The notes: a model not told the origin generated them from the letters alone. Positions 41,725 through 52,342 are shown, counted from the stretch's first letter. The stretch: 64,000 nucleotides of DNA from Weissella cibaria KACC 11862 (GCF_000193635.1 NZ_AEKT01000019.1:59258-123257), one strand, 5' to 3'. Numbers and translations are program-made.

Positions 41725-42255
41725 TCATTTTTTACTATGCCGTTGGCGATCAGCCAAATCAGCAGCAATCGTAGCTGCGTCACGCGGATGAACGCCAATG
41801 TTCATCACAATGGCAATCACGGTACCTAAGAACGTATCAAAGACACGTTCGATAGCATACATATAGCTGGCTCCTTCAGGAATCGTTAACGAAATCATCA
41901 AGAAGGCCGCTACAGAACCAATTAATCCCTTATTGTTATTCAAGCCATCATTAATTGAAATCAATAGCATCAATAATAGCGGTACCACGATAATTGTGAC
42001 CCACTGCGATTCATGCAGTAAATCAAAAACGAAAAAATAGGTAATCGCAAAAATACCACCAATGGCGTTTCCGATTACACGCGACTTACCAAATTCTAAC
42101 GTTGTTTCAAAGTCCTGTCGCAATGAAAATACGGCAGCCAATGAGGCAATCATCGGATTACCACGATGTAAAAACGCAAACAAAGCGATGATAACCATCA
42201 CCGATAGTCCCGTTTTAAACGTCCGCATCCCCAATCGGAACATCCCTAATTTCAT
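41725..42255 (-). CDS. FUSC/ArAE-like aromatic acid exporter family protein
   Basis: A 176-residue membrane protein with about five to six TM helices and the typical start MFRLGMRTFKTGLSVMVI (RLGxRxxKT), RGNPMIASLAAVFSLRQ and RVIGNAIGGI. This is the short DUF939/FUSC form of Firmicutes, lacking the long cytoplasmic domain. GAGGG precedes the ATG. It lies 14 bases after the MFS gene, so they are likely co-transcribed. Confidence 0.85.
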   Translation of the reverse strand: MKLGMFRLGMRTFKTGLSVMVIIALFAFLHRGNPMIASLAAVFSLRQDFETTLEFGKSRVIGNAIGGIFAITYFFVFDLLHESQWVTIIVVPLLLMLLISINDGLNNNKGLIGSVAAFLMISLTIPEGASYMYAIERVFDTFLGTVIAIVMNIGVHPRDAATIAADLADRQRHSKK

Positions 42256-42269
42256 TGCAGACCCTCACT

Positions 42270-43460
42270 TTATTCATATTGCGTGGCGTGGCGATAGCCG
42301 ATCATTATCATGACTGCTACCCCAATAAAGGCAATAAACACAACGCCTGCCCCACCATAGAACATAGTACCATATCCGCTTTGTTCTATGACAGCACCAC
42401 CAATCAACGGTCCCACTGCGCGACCAACAGATGGGGCGGCAGCCGTCATCCCCTGATAACGCCCCTTCAACTCTATTGGCGATAACTCATTAACTAATGC
42501 TGGAATCATTGGGAAGGCCGTTGCTTCACCAATGGTTGTCACAACCATTGCAATCGCAAAGCCAGTAAACGTCTTTGCAAACGGCAAAATCATAAAGGCA
42601 AGGCCAAACATAATCAGCCCGGCATAAATTTGAATGAACATTGATTTACGGTTTGCCGATAGGTTCAGGGCATTCATTCCCAATTGAATAATTGCAATCA
42701 AAATACCGTTAATGGTCCACAGCATTGAATACTGCCAAACCGGCAGTTTCAGGATACTCGACATGTAAATTGACAGATTTCCCTGCCACTGCGAATAAGA
42801 AATCCACAGAACACCTAACCCAATAACCCCTGTGTAGATTAAGCGAACATTCCACTTAGGCAAGCGCAGGGTCTGTTTTTGCTCAGTTTGTTGGGTGCGT
42901 GCCACCTTAATTTTGAAGGTGAACTGTACAATTGCCATTAGTACTAAATACATGACGAGCGCCAACCAGAATAGCCAGGTAATACCAAAATTATAAATTG
43001 GCCCAACTGCAGCGGTCGCAAACACCATGCCAAAATTACTAATAAAGTACAACATATTGAAGACAAAACGGCCATCATGACTCCGTACATATGTCCCGTA
43101 AGAATTAATCGTTGCCGTATTCCAACCACCGAAGAAACCGGCTAACGTCAAAATAACGGCATAACTTGGCCAGCCATGGAAGAAGATGAAGAGCAAATTA
43201 ATGACAATCATCATCAGCGTACCGAACTGCATCAATTTACGGGGTTCAAATCGGTCAAACAATCGGCCACTTACTAGTGAACCAACCGCCTGGCCAATCG
43301 CGTTAGCCATCATGACCCAACCGATAACAACCAAGGTCTGATACAGTTGGTCATGTAGATAAATTGAAGTTAAGGGCCAGATAAATCCATAAGCCACGTT
43401 ATTAATAAAACTTGCCGTTAATAACCAGCGAAGTGACATGCCGGCTTGTTGTGTTTGCAT
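42270..43460 (-). CDS. MFS transporter, multidrug type
   Basis: A 396-residue, 12-TM major facilitator with the loop-2/3 motif GRLFDRFEPRK (about 64-74) and an N-terminal NNVAYGFIWPLTSIYL. It resembles Bacillus YttB-like multidrug exporters. AAAGGAG precedes the ATG. It shares a transcript with the downstream FUSC-type exporter; both may export small organic molecules. Substrate unknown. Confidence 0.87.
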   Translation of the reverse strand: MQTQQAGMSLRWLLTASFINNVAYGFIWPLTSIYLHDQLYQTLVVIGWVMMANAIGQAVGSLVSGRLFDRFEPRKLMQFGTLMMIVINLLFIFFHGWPSYAVILTLAGFFGGWNTATINSYGTYVRSHDGRFVFNMLYFISNFGMVFATAAVGPIYNFGITWLFWLALVMYLVLMAIVQFTFKIKVARTQQTEQKQTLRLPKWNVRLIYTGVIGLGVLWISYSQWQGNLSIYMSSILKLPVWQYSMLWTINGILIAIIQLGMNALNLSANRKSMFIQIYAGLIMFGLAFMILPFAKTFTGFAIAMVVTTIGEATAFPMIPALVNELSPIELKGRYQGMTAAAPSVGRAVGPLIGGAVIEQSGYGTMFYGGAGVVFIAFIGVAVMIMIGYRHATQYE

Positions 43461-43536
43461 GATAACTGTATCTCCTTTTTTCCAAAAATAAGAACGAGGT
43501 TACCAAGTTGGTAACCCCGTTAATAACCGATATTGT

Positions 43537-44952
43537 TTAACCGAATCCGCCCGGTTCTTCAGCGTGGAACTCAATGTTTGAGAACTTATTGTATGACTTA
43601 ACAAACAATAAGCGTGCCGTTCCACGCGCACCAGAACGGTTCTTTTCCAAGATAACTTCAATTTCTCCCACGTCCTGTTGTTCTTCATCGCGCGGGTCAT
43701 TGGGGTTATCTGAATCATCGTTGGCCTTCTCATAGTAGTCTTCACGGTACAAGAAAGCAACGATGTCGGCGTCCTGCTCAATTGATCCAGATTCACGGAT
43801 ATCTGACAACATTGGGCGCTTATCTTGACGCTGTTCCACACTACGTGACAACTGCGATAGCGCAATAATCGGCACATCCATCTCCATCGCCATCATCTTG
43901 ATGGCACGTGAAATGGCTGACACTTCTTGCTGACGACCTTCACTACCCGTGCCTTCAATCAGCTGCAAGTAATCAATAATGACCAATCCCAGCTTACCTT
44001 CACGCTTATAAAGACGGCGTAACTTTGAACGGATTTCTGTTACCTTAATTCCAGCCGTATCATCGATATAGATTTTTGTATTCGCCAACGATCCCATCGC
44101 GACCGCCAACGCATTCCATTCTTCAGAATCAAGTTGACCAGTACGCATATGCTGTGAATTAATATTTCCTTCAGCCGCCAGCATACGGTTAACCAGTGAC
44201 GTATCCGGCATTTCCAGCGAGAACACAACAACTGGTAAATCTGGATCAGCCACAGCCACCTTCTGGGCAATATTCAAGACGAACGCGGTCTTACCAACGG
44301 CAGGACGCGCAGCCACGATAATCATTTCGCCACCGTGAAAACCAGTTGTTAGATTATCCAAAGCCGGATAGCCTGACGCCAATCCCGTCACAGTTTCTGT
44401 CGTGCGTGAGTTTTGCTCAATTTGTTCAAATGACTTCTCAACCACGTCCGCGATATTCTTAAAATCGGCGCTCTTTTCGCCACCGTTAATCATATCCAAC
44501 TTGGTTGATAACTCGGCAACCGCGTCATCGACCGAATCAGCGCCTTCATACGTTTGCGTCAAACTGCTTTGCAACGTATCGATCATATTGCGACGAATTG
44601 ACTTCTCACGGACAATTCGGGCGTAGTACAATGCATTACCAGCAACCGGCACCGTCGAGGCCAGTTCCGCCAAATAGGCCATTCCACCAACGTTCTCGAC
44701 TTGATTGTCTTTATTCAATTCATCGACAATTGTCAATATATCGATTGCACGTTGCGATTCATCAAGCTTCAAAATTGCCGCATAAATCAAACGATGGGCC
44801 GTGCGATAGAAATCAGACGGTTCCAAAATCGTCATCAAATCGGCAATTAAATCTTGCGGATCCGTCGACAATAAAATTGATCCCAAAACCGCCTGTTCAG
44901 CTGTGATATCTTGCGGCACGCTCAACGCGACAGTTTCTGTTTCATCTGCCAT
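43537..44952 (-). CDS. dnaB: Replicative DNA helicase
   Basis: DnaB unwinds DNA at the replication fork as a hexameric ring. The 471 residues comprise an N-terminal primase-interacting domain (EQAVLGSILLS) and a RecA-like domain with Walker A AARPAVGKTAFVLN, Walker B LGLVIIDYLQLIEG, and ALSQLSRSVEQR. The start was placed at the ATG at 44952 with AGGAGG, 24 codons into the longest frame. It is last in the order gdpP-rplI-dnaB, the common Firmicutes arrangement; a terminator stands before it. Confidence 0.96.
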   Translation of the reverse strand: MADETETVALSVPQDITAEQAVLGSILLSTDPQDLIADLMTILEPSDFYRTAHRLIYAAILKLDESQRAIDILTIVDELNKDNQVENVGGMAYLAELASTVPVAGNALYYARIVREKSIRRNMIDTLQSSLTQTYEGADSVDDAVAELSTKLDMINGGEKSADFKNIADVVEKSFEQIEQNSRTTETVTGLASGYPALDNLTTGFHGGEMIIVAARPAVGKTAFVLNIAQKVAVADPDLPVVVFSLEMPDTSLVNRMLAAEGNINSQHMRTGQLDSEEWNALAVAMGSLANTKIYIDDTAGIKVTEIRSKLRRLYKREGKLGLVIIDYLQLIEGTGSEGRQQEVSAISRAIKMMAMEMDVPIIALSQLSRSVEQRQDKRPMLSDIRESGSIEQDADIVAFLYREDYYEKANDDSDNPNDPRDEEQQDVGEIEVILEKNRSGARGTARLLFVKSYNKFSNIEFHAEEPGGFG

Positions 44953-45024
44953 GGAATGACCTCCTTTTTTATCAGTACTAACTATTGTAACAGATATCGC
45001 CATATCTATCCGCGTTAACATCAA

Positions 45025-45060
45025 GAAAAAAGCACCAAGGCCGTTTAGCCCAGTGCTTTT
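45025..45060 (-). terminator. Terminator after rplI
   Basis: AAAAGCAC/GTGCTTTT arms with a 17-base loop and a T-run on the minus strand. Confidence 0.8.
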
Positions 45061-45069
45061 ACATGTTTC

Positions 45070-45522
45070 TTACAATTCGTCGGTGTGGATACGAATCTTG
45101 GCTTCAACCTCGTGGTGCAACTTCACCGTCACGTTACGGTAGCCCAAGGCACGAATTGGTTCCTTCATATCCATCTTACGCTTATCGATCTTCAAACCGA
45201 ATTGGTCGTTCAAAGCTTCAACAACTTGCTTTGATGAGATGGCCCCAAACAAGCGACCGTCAGTTCCGGCCTTTGCCTTCAACTCAACCACCGTCTTATC
45301 ATCTTCCAACTTCATCTTCAATGCTTCAGCAGCAGCCTTTTCTTCAGCCGCTTCACGATCAGCAGCCTTCTTTTGGCCACGCATCGCTGACACATTCGCA
45401 TTTGTTGCTGGTTCAGCCTTCTTGTTTTTAATCAAAAAGTTGTTCGCGTAGCCATCAGGAACTTCTTTAACTTCGCCCTTCTTACCGCGACCCTTAACAT
45501 CTTCTAAGAAAATAACCTTCAT
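45070..45522 (-). CDS. rplI: 50S ribosomal protein L9
   Basis: A 150-residue L9: N-terminal RNA-binding domain [20 protein letters not shown] (first 20 residues) and GYANNFLI, long central helix (about 45-75) and C-terminal domain ([19 protein letters not shown]). It contacts 23S rRNA near L1 and limits frameshifting. It starts 20 bases after gdpP and is co-transcribed with it. Confidence 0.97.
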   Translation of the reverse strand: MKVIFLEDVKGRGKKGEVKEVPDGYANNFLIKNKKAEPATNANVSAMRGQKKAADREAAEEKAAAEALKMKLEDDKTVVELKAKAGTDGRLFGAISSKQVVEALNDQFGLKIDKRKMDMKEPIRALGYRNVTVKLHHEVEAKIRIHTDEL

Positions 45523-45542
45523 GATTATCGACCTCTACTTTA

Positions 45543-47564
45543 TTAATTTTCTTCTGCTTCACTATCATCTGATGCTTCAAGTATCGACAATAGTTGGCTG
45601 TAAACATCGTTTGTTGCGACGTCTGCAACCTGGGTAGCTGCGTTACTTAAGTGACCGCCACCACCCATTGCTTCCATTACTAATTGTACATTAACTGACC
45701 CTGTTGAGCGCGCTGAAACGGCAACCATTTTATCATCGCGTCGCGTAATGACGTATGATGACTCAATACCAATCATCTGCAATAATGCATCAGCCGCTTG
45801 AGCTGCCACCACCGAATCATATTGTACATCATTCTCACCAACAACAATCGCCGCGGTGTCATGAATCTCTGCCCGTTCAATCAAGTGGGCCCGCTTGCGG
45901 TACGATGAAACAGTTTCCTTCATAAAGTCTTGTAACATCTTACCATCAGCCCCCACCGAACGTAGGTAACTAGCCGCGTCAAACGTACGCGTACCTGAAC
46001 GAAGGGTAAAGGACTTTGTATCCACTTGAATACCCGCCAACATAGCTGTTGATTCAATCTTCGACAAGCCCTTTGCCCGACGAGGCTGGTACTCAAACAA
46101 CTCTGTCACTAATTCTGACGTTGATGATGCATATGATTCTATGTAAACCAATTGTGGCTCTTCAGGGAATTCTTCGCCCCGTCGGTGGTGATCAATAATC
46201 ACCACTCGCCCGGCCAAATGATTGTACACATCTCGCGATTCAGAAATCGATGGCTTCGAGTGGTCCACCATCACCAGCAAACTGCGCTCAGTCGCTTCAG
46301 TAATTACTTGGCTTGGTGTCATCATCGCCGTCTCATCTGCAGGGTCATGCTTTAACTCATGCAATAATAGCTGAATATCCGAGTGCTCATGCCCGGTTTC
46401 TTCGTACACAACCCAAGCTGGCTTGCCTAGCATCTGGGCCAAACGACGCACACCCAAAGCCGCCCCAAACGAGTCCATATCAGACCGTTTGTGACCCATG
46501 ATAAAGATTTGATCTGCTTGCGTCATCAAATCCGCCAACGCCTGAGAAATCACACGCGCTCGAACACGCGTACGCTTCGCCATTGGATTAGTATTACCAC
46601 CATAGAAGCGGGCATCCCCCGTTGGTGACTTGACCACAACCTGATCACCACCACGGCCTAATGCCAAGTCCAAATTAGCTTGGGCATTTTCGGCCAGCAC
46701 ACTAATCGCCTCTTCTTTATAGGCAATTCCAATACTCAACGTAATTGGTGCGTTTTGCATTGACGTCGCTTCACGGACTGTCGTCAGGACATTAAACTTA
46801 TCTGACTCTGCAGCTCGTAGACCACTACGGTAACCAATCAACATATAACGATCAACCGCTAAACGACGTACATATATCGCATGGTCAGCCATCCAATCCG
46901 AAAGGGTCTTCGTTACGAATGTACGCAACGCTGACGCATCTGAATCGCTCATGCCTTCAGTCACTTCATCATAATTATCCAGCGACACAATTCCCACGAA
47001 GAGACGGTGCGCTTCATAATCTGATGATAATTGCACGGAAGCCGTCGCATCAAGCAAATAGACTGCCCGTAATTCAGGTTGAACTTGCACATCAAAAGTG
47101 CGGTCTAACCAAGTTAAGCGGGTTACCCGCTTATCTTCATCAGGCCAACGCTTAATTACATCGGCAAGCTTGGTTGAAACATCTGTTAGCGTGCGACCAA
47201 CAATAATTTCTTCCCCAAGATAACTCTGCAGATATGGATTAACCCAATCAATCTCGGCTTGTTCATTAAACAAAATCACCCCAAGTGGCATTTGAATAAT
47301 GGCTTCTTGTTCACCACGATTAACTCGGTATGACAAATTTTCAATATAATGCGCGGTATCTTCCCCAATAATTTGCAACGTTTTAAAGATGACGATTAAG
47401 GCAAAAACTACCAGCCCTAACCAGACTAATCCAATTAGCCAATTGACCATGAACCCTAAAATCGCGCCCATCAATGCCATCAATGAAACTAAGACGGCAA
47501 CCCAAGCAAGGCGCCGATTTTGAAAGAATGCCGGCAAAGCATCCAACTTTTTCACGTGATTCAC
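45543..47564 (-). CDS. gdpP: c-di-AMP phosphodiesterase GdpP
   Basis: A 673-residue membrane enzyme that hydrolyses c-di-AMP, controlling potassium, wall stress and beta-lactam tolerance. Order: two N-terminal TM helices (about 18-60), a PAS-like region (about 80-150), a degenerate GGDEF (about 175-310), DHH domain with MGHKRSDMDSFGAA (about 348), VMVDHSKPS and VIIDHHRRGEEF, and DHHA1 with GGGGHLSNAA near the end. The start is GTG at 47564; GGAG lies upstream. Confidence 0.95.
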   Translation of the reverse strand: MNHVKKLDALPAFFQNRRLAWVAVLVSLMALMGAILGFMVNWLIGLVWLGLVVFALIVIFKTLQIIGEDTAHYIENLSYRVNRGEQEAIIQMPLGVILFNEQAEIDWVNPYLQSYLGEEIIVGRTLTDVSTKLADVIKRWPDEDKRVTRLTWLDRTFDVQVQPELRAVYLLDATASVQLSSDYEAHRLFVGIVSLDNYDEVTEGMSDSDASALRTFVTKTLSDWMADHAIYVRRLAVDRYMLIGYRSGLRAAESDKFNVLTTVREATSMQNAPITLSIGIAYKEEAISVLAENAQANLDLALGRGGDQVVVKSPTGDARFYGGNTNPMAKRTRVRARVISQALADLMTQADQIFIMGHKRSDMDSFGAALGVRRLAQMLGKPAWVVYEETGHEHSDIQLLLHELKHDPADETAMMTPSQVITEATERSLLVMVDHSKPSISESRDVYNHLAGRVVIIDHHRRGEEFPEEPQLVYIESYASSTSELVTELFEYQPRRAKGLSKIESTAMLAGIQVDTKSFTLRSGTRTFDAASYLRSVGADGKMLQDFMKETVSSYRKRAHLIERAEIHDTAAIVVGENDVQYDSVVAAQAADALLQMIGIESSYVITRRDDKMVAVSARSTGSVNVQLVMEAMGGGGHLSNAATQVADVATNDVYSQLLSILEASDDSEAEEN

Positions 47565-47670
47565 CTAACCTAACTCCGTTTAATTTAATACTTTCTTAAG
47601 TATACCATGAACGACCATATGACTTATACCGCTATTCAATGAGTTTTCTATGTTTAATTGATGGATAAGA

Positions 47671-47706
47671 AAAACGATTCGATGCTCGCCGTCATCGAAT
47701 CGTTTT
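47671..47706 (-). terminator. Terminator of oppBCDF
   Basis: Perfect 14-base arms AAAACGATTCGATG/CATCGAATCGTTTT. Confidence 0.9.
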
Positions 47707-47711
47707 GCTAG

Positions 47712-48665
47712 TTAATCGATCAAGCCAGCCTCACGGGCACGCTCTTGATACATTTGAATTTCATTTTCCGCCGCCCAAACAAAGTGGTCAGGTGCGATTT
47801 CAACCATCGTACGGTCGCGACCATCCATCTCATCAGTTGGGTCATACACAATTGGCTCACGAGCCGTTTCAACTGATGGATCTGGTACTGGAATCGCACT
47901 CAACAACGAGCGCGTGTAATCGTGCAACGGTTGGTTATAAACCTCATCCGCTGGTCCGATTTCAACCATCTTTCCCCAGTGCATCACCCCAATACGGTCT
48001 GAGATGTACTTCACCATCGACAAGTCGTGGGCAATGAATAGGTATGTTAAACCCTTATCCTTTTGCAGTTGCTTCATCAAGTTAACAACTTGTGCCTGGA
48101 TAGAAACGTCCAACGCCGAAATCGGTTCGTCAGCAATAATAAACTTAGGTTGCACTGCCAAAGCACGTGCGATACCGATACGTTGCCGTTGGCCACCTGA
48201 GAATTCGTGTGGGTATCGGTTTGAGTGGTCACGGTTCAAGCCAACGATTTCAAGCAAGTCTTCAACTCGTTGTGAGCGTTCCGCATCCGACTTAGCCAAA
48301 TGATTCACATCAATTCCTTCAGCAACAATATCCTTAACCTTCATACGGAGATTCAATGATGCTTGTGGATCTTGGAAAATCATTTGCACGTTTTGCCGGA
48401 AGTTTGACAAGTCACTCTTCTTTTTCAACTTCGCAATATCTTGCCCGTCGAACAATACCTCACCGGCAGATGGATCATACAACTTCATAATCGTACGTCC
48501 AATTGTCGTCTTACCTGAACCTGACTCACCGACCAAGCCAAACGTTTCACCTTCATAAATATCAAAAGTGGCATTTTGAACGGCTTTCGTCTCATTACTA
48601 CGGCCCTTGTTAAAAGTGATATCAAGTCCTTTGATTTCAACTAACTTCTTCTTTGCTTCAGCCAT
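47712..48665 (-). CDS. oppF: Oligopeptide ABC transporter ATPase OppF
   Basis: A 317-residue ATPase with Walker A LVGESGSGKTTIGR, signature EFSGGQRQRIGIARALA, Walker B FIIADEPISALDVS and the C-terminal oligopeptide domain. With OppD it drives peptide uptake, important for amino-acid supply in lactic acid bacteria. Its ATG shares one base with the oppD stop. Confidence 0.95.
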   Translation of the reverse strand: MAEAKKKLVEIKGLDITFNKGRSNETKAVQNATFDIYEGETFGLVGESGSGKTTIGRTIMKLYDPSAGEVLFDGQDIAKLKKKSDLSNFRQNVQMIFQDPQASLNLRMKVKDIVAEGIDVNHLAKSDAERSQRVEDLLEIVGLNRDHSNRYPHEFSGGQRQRIGIARALAVQPKFIIADEPISALDVSIQAQVVNLMKQLQKDKGLTYLFIAHDLSMVKYISDRIGVMHWGKMVEIGPADEVYNQPLHDYTRSLLSAIPVPDPSVETAREPIVYDPTDEMDGRDRTMVEIAPDHFVWAAENEIQMYQERAREAGLID

Positions 48666-49768
48666 TAGTTGTTGTCCTCCGTTCCAAGAACTGCCGTTGC
48701 GTCGACGGCGACTGCCTGCTTACGGTCAGCCTCTGGGTGTGCCGCTTGATAACGGGCCCAACGCTTTTGTACTTCCAATGGTGGCACAACTTCTGGTGCT
48801 CGTTCATCCAACAACCACGTTGCCGCAAAGTGTGTTGGTGACAATTGGAAGAATGGTGGCTTCTGCTCTTCATCGATTGCCAAAGCATACTTGTTACGTG
48901 CCGCAAACGGATCACCAACAGGTGGCTCCAACAAATCTGGTGGCGTACCAGGAATGGCTTCCAATTCACCACGTTCCGTCTCTGTCGTTGGCATTGAATT
49001 TAGCAAGCCCCATGTATATGGGTGTTGTGGGAAGTTAAACACTTCATCCACTGTACCAATTTCAATAATCTGACCCGCATACATAACTGCAACACGGTCA
49101 GCCATTCCAGCCACAACACCCAAATCGTGGGTGATGAAGATGATCGAAGAATTGATTTCCTTTTGAACCTTCTTCATCAAGTCCAAGATTTGCGCTTGAA
49201 TTGTCACGTCCAACGCGGTTGTTGGTTCGTCGGCAATCAACACTTCTGGTCGGTTAATCATCGCAATCGCAATCACGATACGTTGACGCATACCACCTGA
49301 GAATTGGTGTGGATAATCATTGATGTGCGCTTCGGCATTTGGAATACCAACTAGCTTCATCATTTCCAACGCCTTGCCCCAAGCTTCCTTCTTGCTCATC
49401 TTCTTGTGCTTGATGAGCGGCTCAGCAATTTGTTGACCAATCTTCATCGTTGGATCCAATGATGTCATTGGGTCTTGGAAGATCATCGCAATTTCAGCTC
49501 CACGCAACTTTTGCATTTGGTCTTCTGACTTACCGATAATTTCATCGCCACGGAACTTAATTGAACCGTGTTCCACTTCCGCATTCTTGGCTAGCAAGCC
49601 CATTAGTGAACGTGTCGTGACAGACTTACCTGACCCAGACTCACCAACGATAGCCAATGTCTCACCCTTGTACAAATCAAAAGAAATGTCGCGGATGGCT
49701 TGCACCTTACCGTTGTAAGTCCTGAAATTAATTTTTAGGTCTTCAACCTCAAGAATTTTTTCTGCCAT
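48665..49768 (-). CDS. oppD: Oligopeptide ABC transporter ATPase OppD
   Basis: A 367-residue ATPase with Walker A IVGESGSGKSVTTR, signature QFSGGMRQRIVIAIAM, Walker B VLIADEPTTALDVT and an extended C-terminal oligopeptide-binding domain (PGTPPDLLEPPVGDPFA) that contains no iron-sulfur cysteines, as usual in lactobacilli. It follows oppC by 17 bases. Confidence 0.95.
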   Translation of the reverse strand: MAEKILEVEDLKINFRTYNGKVQAIRDISFDLYKGETLAIVGESGSGKSVTTRSLMGLLAKNAEVEHGSIKFRGDEIIGKSEDQMQKLRGAEIAMIFQDPMTSLDPTMKIGQQIAEPLIKHKKMSKKEAWGKALEMMKLVGIPNAEAHINDYPHQFSGGMRQRIVIAIAMINRPEVLIADEPTTALDVTIQAQILDLMKKVQKEINSSIIFITHDLGVVAGMADRVAVMYAGQIIEIGTVDEVFNFPQHPYTWGLLNSMPTTETERGELEAIPGTPPDLLEPPVGDPFAARNKYALAIDEEQKPPFFQLSPTHFAATWLLDERAPEVVPPLEVQKRWARYQAAHPEADRKQAVAVDATAVLGTEDNN

Positions 49769-49785
49769 TTGCTAACTCTCTTTCA

Positions 49786-50817
49786 TTAATCCTTTGTACG
49801 AGGATCAAAGGCATCACGTAATCCATCACCCAACAAGTTAAAGGCAATCATAATAACCGCCAAAATTACCGCTGGAATAATCAATTGATATGGATAGAAT
49901 TGTAGCGCCTTTTGACCATCGTTAAGCAACGTTCCCAAAGATGCCATTGGCACTGGAATTCCCAACCCAATAAATGACAAGAGGGCCTCGAAGAAGATTG
50001 CTGATGGAATCGTGAACATCAATTGCACGATAATGGTTGAACTCAAATTTGGCACCAAGTGACGCAAACCGATACGCCATGCTGACGATCCCAGGGTGCG
50101 GGCAGCCAAGATGTAATCTTGCTCTTTAATCGTCAACACCTGCGCTCGAATCAAACGCGCCATCGATGTCCAAGATGTCATGGCAATTCCCAAAGCAATT
50201 GAGAACATACCTGGCTTCAAAATCAAAATCAACAAGACGAACACAACCAGGTTCGGAATTGATGAGATGATTTCGATGATTCGTTGCATCACAACGTCGG
50301 TCTTACCACCACGCCAGCCGGAAATGATTCCGTATGTCACACCGAAGACCAAGTCCATTGCAGCCGCAATCAACGCCACTTGCAATGAGATACGCGTACC
50401 GTACAACACACGCTTGAAGATATCACGACCAAATTGGTCAGTTCCAAACCAGAAGTTCTTCTTCTTTGAAACACCCGCTGAGTCATATGAATCAATCTTC
50501 ACACCATCTAACTTTGCGTGTCCCGTAAATCCTGGAATATCACCCAAAACACCTGGCAAACGTGGTGGTAGGTTTTGCAATGTCACATCTTGGTGTGATG
50601 TAGCTTTTGAATTTGCAATTGGTGTTGAACCAAAAGCAACGACGAACACAGCAACCAGTACCCACAATGAGATAAAGGCACCCTTGTTCTTCTTTAGTCG
50701 ACGCCAAGCGTCTTTTGCGAAGCTCAATGAAGGCTTCATAATTTTTTCGTTATCAACATGACGATCAGCTGGGAGCAGCTTAAAATCATCTGCCGTCAAA
50801 TTTACTTGTTCAGCCAT
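49786..50817 (-). CDS. oppC: Oligopeptide ABC transporter permease OppC
   Basis: A 343-residue BPD_transp_1 permease with six TM helices; the first (about 50-70) is preceded by a cytoplasmic tail. The coupling EAA-like loop ILAARTLGSSAWRIGLRH is at about 245. The start was placed at the ATG at 50817 (GGAGAAG upstream), ten bases after oppB. Confidence 0.93.
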   Translation of the reverse strand: MAEQVNLTADDFKLLPADRHVDNEKIMKPSLSFAKDAWRRLKKNKGAFISLWVLVAVFVVAFGSTPIANSKATSHQDVTLQNLPPRLPGVLGDIPGFTGHAKLDGVKIDSYDSAGVSKKKNFWFGTDQFGRDIFKRVLYGTRISLQVALIAAAMDLVFGVTYGIISGWRGGKTDVVMQRIIEIISSIPNLVVFVLLILILKPGMFSIALGIAMTSWTSMARLIRAQVLTIKEQDYILAARTLGSSAWRIGLRHLVPNLSSTIIVQLMFTIPSAIFFEALLSFIGLGIPVPMASLGTLLNDGQKALQFYPYQLIIPAVILAVIMIAFNLLGDGLRDAFDPRTKD

Positions 50818-50827
50818 GCGCTTCTCC

Positions 50828-51748
50828 TTACTTAGCCAAACGGATACGTGGATCAATCAATCCATACAAGATATCCGTAATCAACAACACAACCATCAAC
50901 ATCATGGCGTAGACGATTGTTGTTCCCATGATGATTTGATAATCGTTCGTCAAGATTGAACTAACAAATTGACTACCAATTCCAGGGATTGAAAAGATTT
51001 GCTCGATAACGATTGAACCCGTCATCAAGTTAACTGCCATCGGACCAATCAACGTTACCAACGGAATCAATGAATTACGCATTGCGTGCTTCCAAATAAT
51101 TTCACGTTTTGACAATCCCTTGGCACGTGCCAATTCAATGTAATCAGATCCCAAGACATCGACCATTTCAGTTCGAATGAATCGCGCTGACACAGCCAAT
51201 GGGCTCATCCCCAAAGCAATTGTTGGCAAAATAGTTGATGCAAAGCCCTTCCAACCGGCGATTGGCAACCAACCCAACTTCAAGCCAATCCAGTATTGGA
51301 GCAATGCAGCGAAAACGAATGATGGAATTGAAATTCCCAAGACGGCCAAGATTGACAACGCCGTATCCGTCTTTGTGTTACGACGTACCGCCGCAGCTGA
51401 ACCCAAACCGATTCCGGCAATCACACCGAAAATCAAAGCTTGGATACCCAATTGTGCTGAAGGTCCCATACGTTGTGCAATCAACGTTGAAACTTCTTGG
51501 TTAGCAAATTGGAATGAGACCCCAAAGTCGAAGTGCAAGGCATCCCACAAGTATGTGACGTATTGAATGAAGATTGGCTTATCCAAGCCGTATTGTGCTT
51601 CAATCAACTTTCGTTGCGCTTCAGACAAGCGCTCGGCGTTAGCCAATGGTGATCCTGGCATCAACTTCATCAAGAAAAATGTCGCTGAGATAACCAGCAC
51701 CAGCGTCAGCAAGATGATTGCTAGACGCTTTAGAATATATTTGATCAT
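50828..51748 (-). CDS. oppB: Oligopeptide ABC transporter permease OppB
   Basis: A 306-residue BPD_transp_1 permease with six TM helices, FFLMKLMPGSPLANAERLS near the N-terminus and the coupling loop IELARAKGLSKREIIWKH. It is the first gene of the oppBCDF transcript. GGGGAAGG lies upstream of the ATG. Confidence 0.94.
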   Translation of the reverse strand: MIKYILKRLAIILLTLVLVISATFFLMKLMPGSPLANAERLSEAQRKLIEAQYGLDKPIFIQYVTYLWDALHFDFGVSFQFANQEVSTLIAQRMGPSAQLGIQALIFGVIAGIGLGSAAAVRRNTKTDTALSILAVLGISIPSFVFAALLQYWIGLKLGWLPIAGWKGFASTILPTIALGMSPLAVSARFIRTEMVDVLGSDYIELARAKGLSKREIIWKHAMRNSLIPLVTLIGPMAVNLMTGSIVIEQIFSIPGIGSQFVSSILTNDYQIIMGTTIVYAMMLMVVLLITDILYGLIDPRIRLAK

Positions 51749-51866
51749 AGCGATGACCTTCCCCTACTATTTTGCTTTCTACTTCTAATATGAAAGAATC
51801 GTGTTGCTTATGAGATATAAGCGTTTGGTTTCTTACAAAACTTGTATCTTTTATTAGACTTTTATC

Positions 51867-51895
51867 ATTTTAACAGAGATATCTACAATGTAAAA
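51867..51895 (-). promoter_or_regulatory. oppBCDF promoter
   Basis: TTTACA (51890-51895) and TAAAAT (51867-51872) with a 17-base spacer, about 120 bases before oppB. The rest of 51749-52012 is AT-rich leader and upstream sequence without other clear signals. Confidence 0.6.
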
Positions 51896-52033
51896 GGCTT
51901 TGTTAGCTAATATCACATGAGACTCTCATTTTCTTAATAATTTTGAAGTTGTTTGCGTTTACATACGTTCGATATCATAAAAACATTCATTCTTTGTTTT
52001 GAACGGGCACAGTGGTGTCGTGCTATCGCACGA

Positions 52034-52219
52034 GGCATGGGTGTGGGGGATTTGCTCCGGCAAAGATGACAGCTGGGAAACTCCGCCGGCGCGAGCACCG
52101 GCTAGCACCCAAATAATTGTGCTAAGGGTCTGGGTCCGTTCGCCTTATCTAACCGGCGGTCGGCCGAACTTGTGAGTTCCCCACCTGTCATCGCTACGCC
52201 AATCCCCCACACCCATGCC
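52034..52219. repeat. Module 1 palindrome, complete
   Basis: The left arm (GGCATGGGTGTGGGGGATT, then GATGACAG, TGGG, AACTC, CCGGC) is matched by the reverse complement of the right arm in the same order with small bulges, giving a hairpin of about 85 bases per side. Confidence 0.88.
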
Positions 52220-52342
52220 AGCAGCCGAGATATTCTCAATTCGTTTGATAGACATCGTTAAGTTGGCTGTTGCATGTTGTCCTACCGTTATATTTAGTAG
52301 CACGTTGACAAACTTCACCATCAGAGAACATCTTGGCTGCTG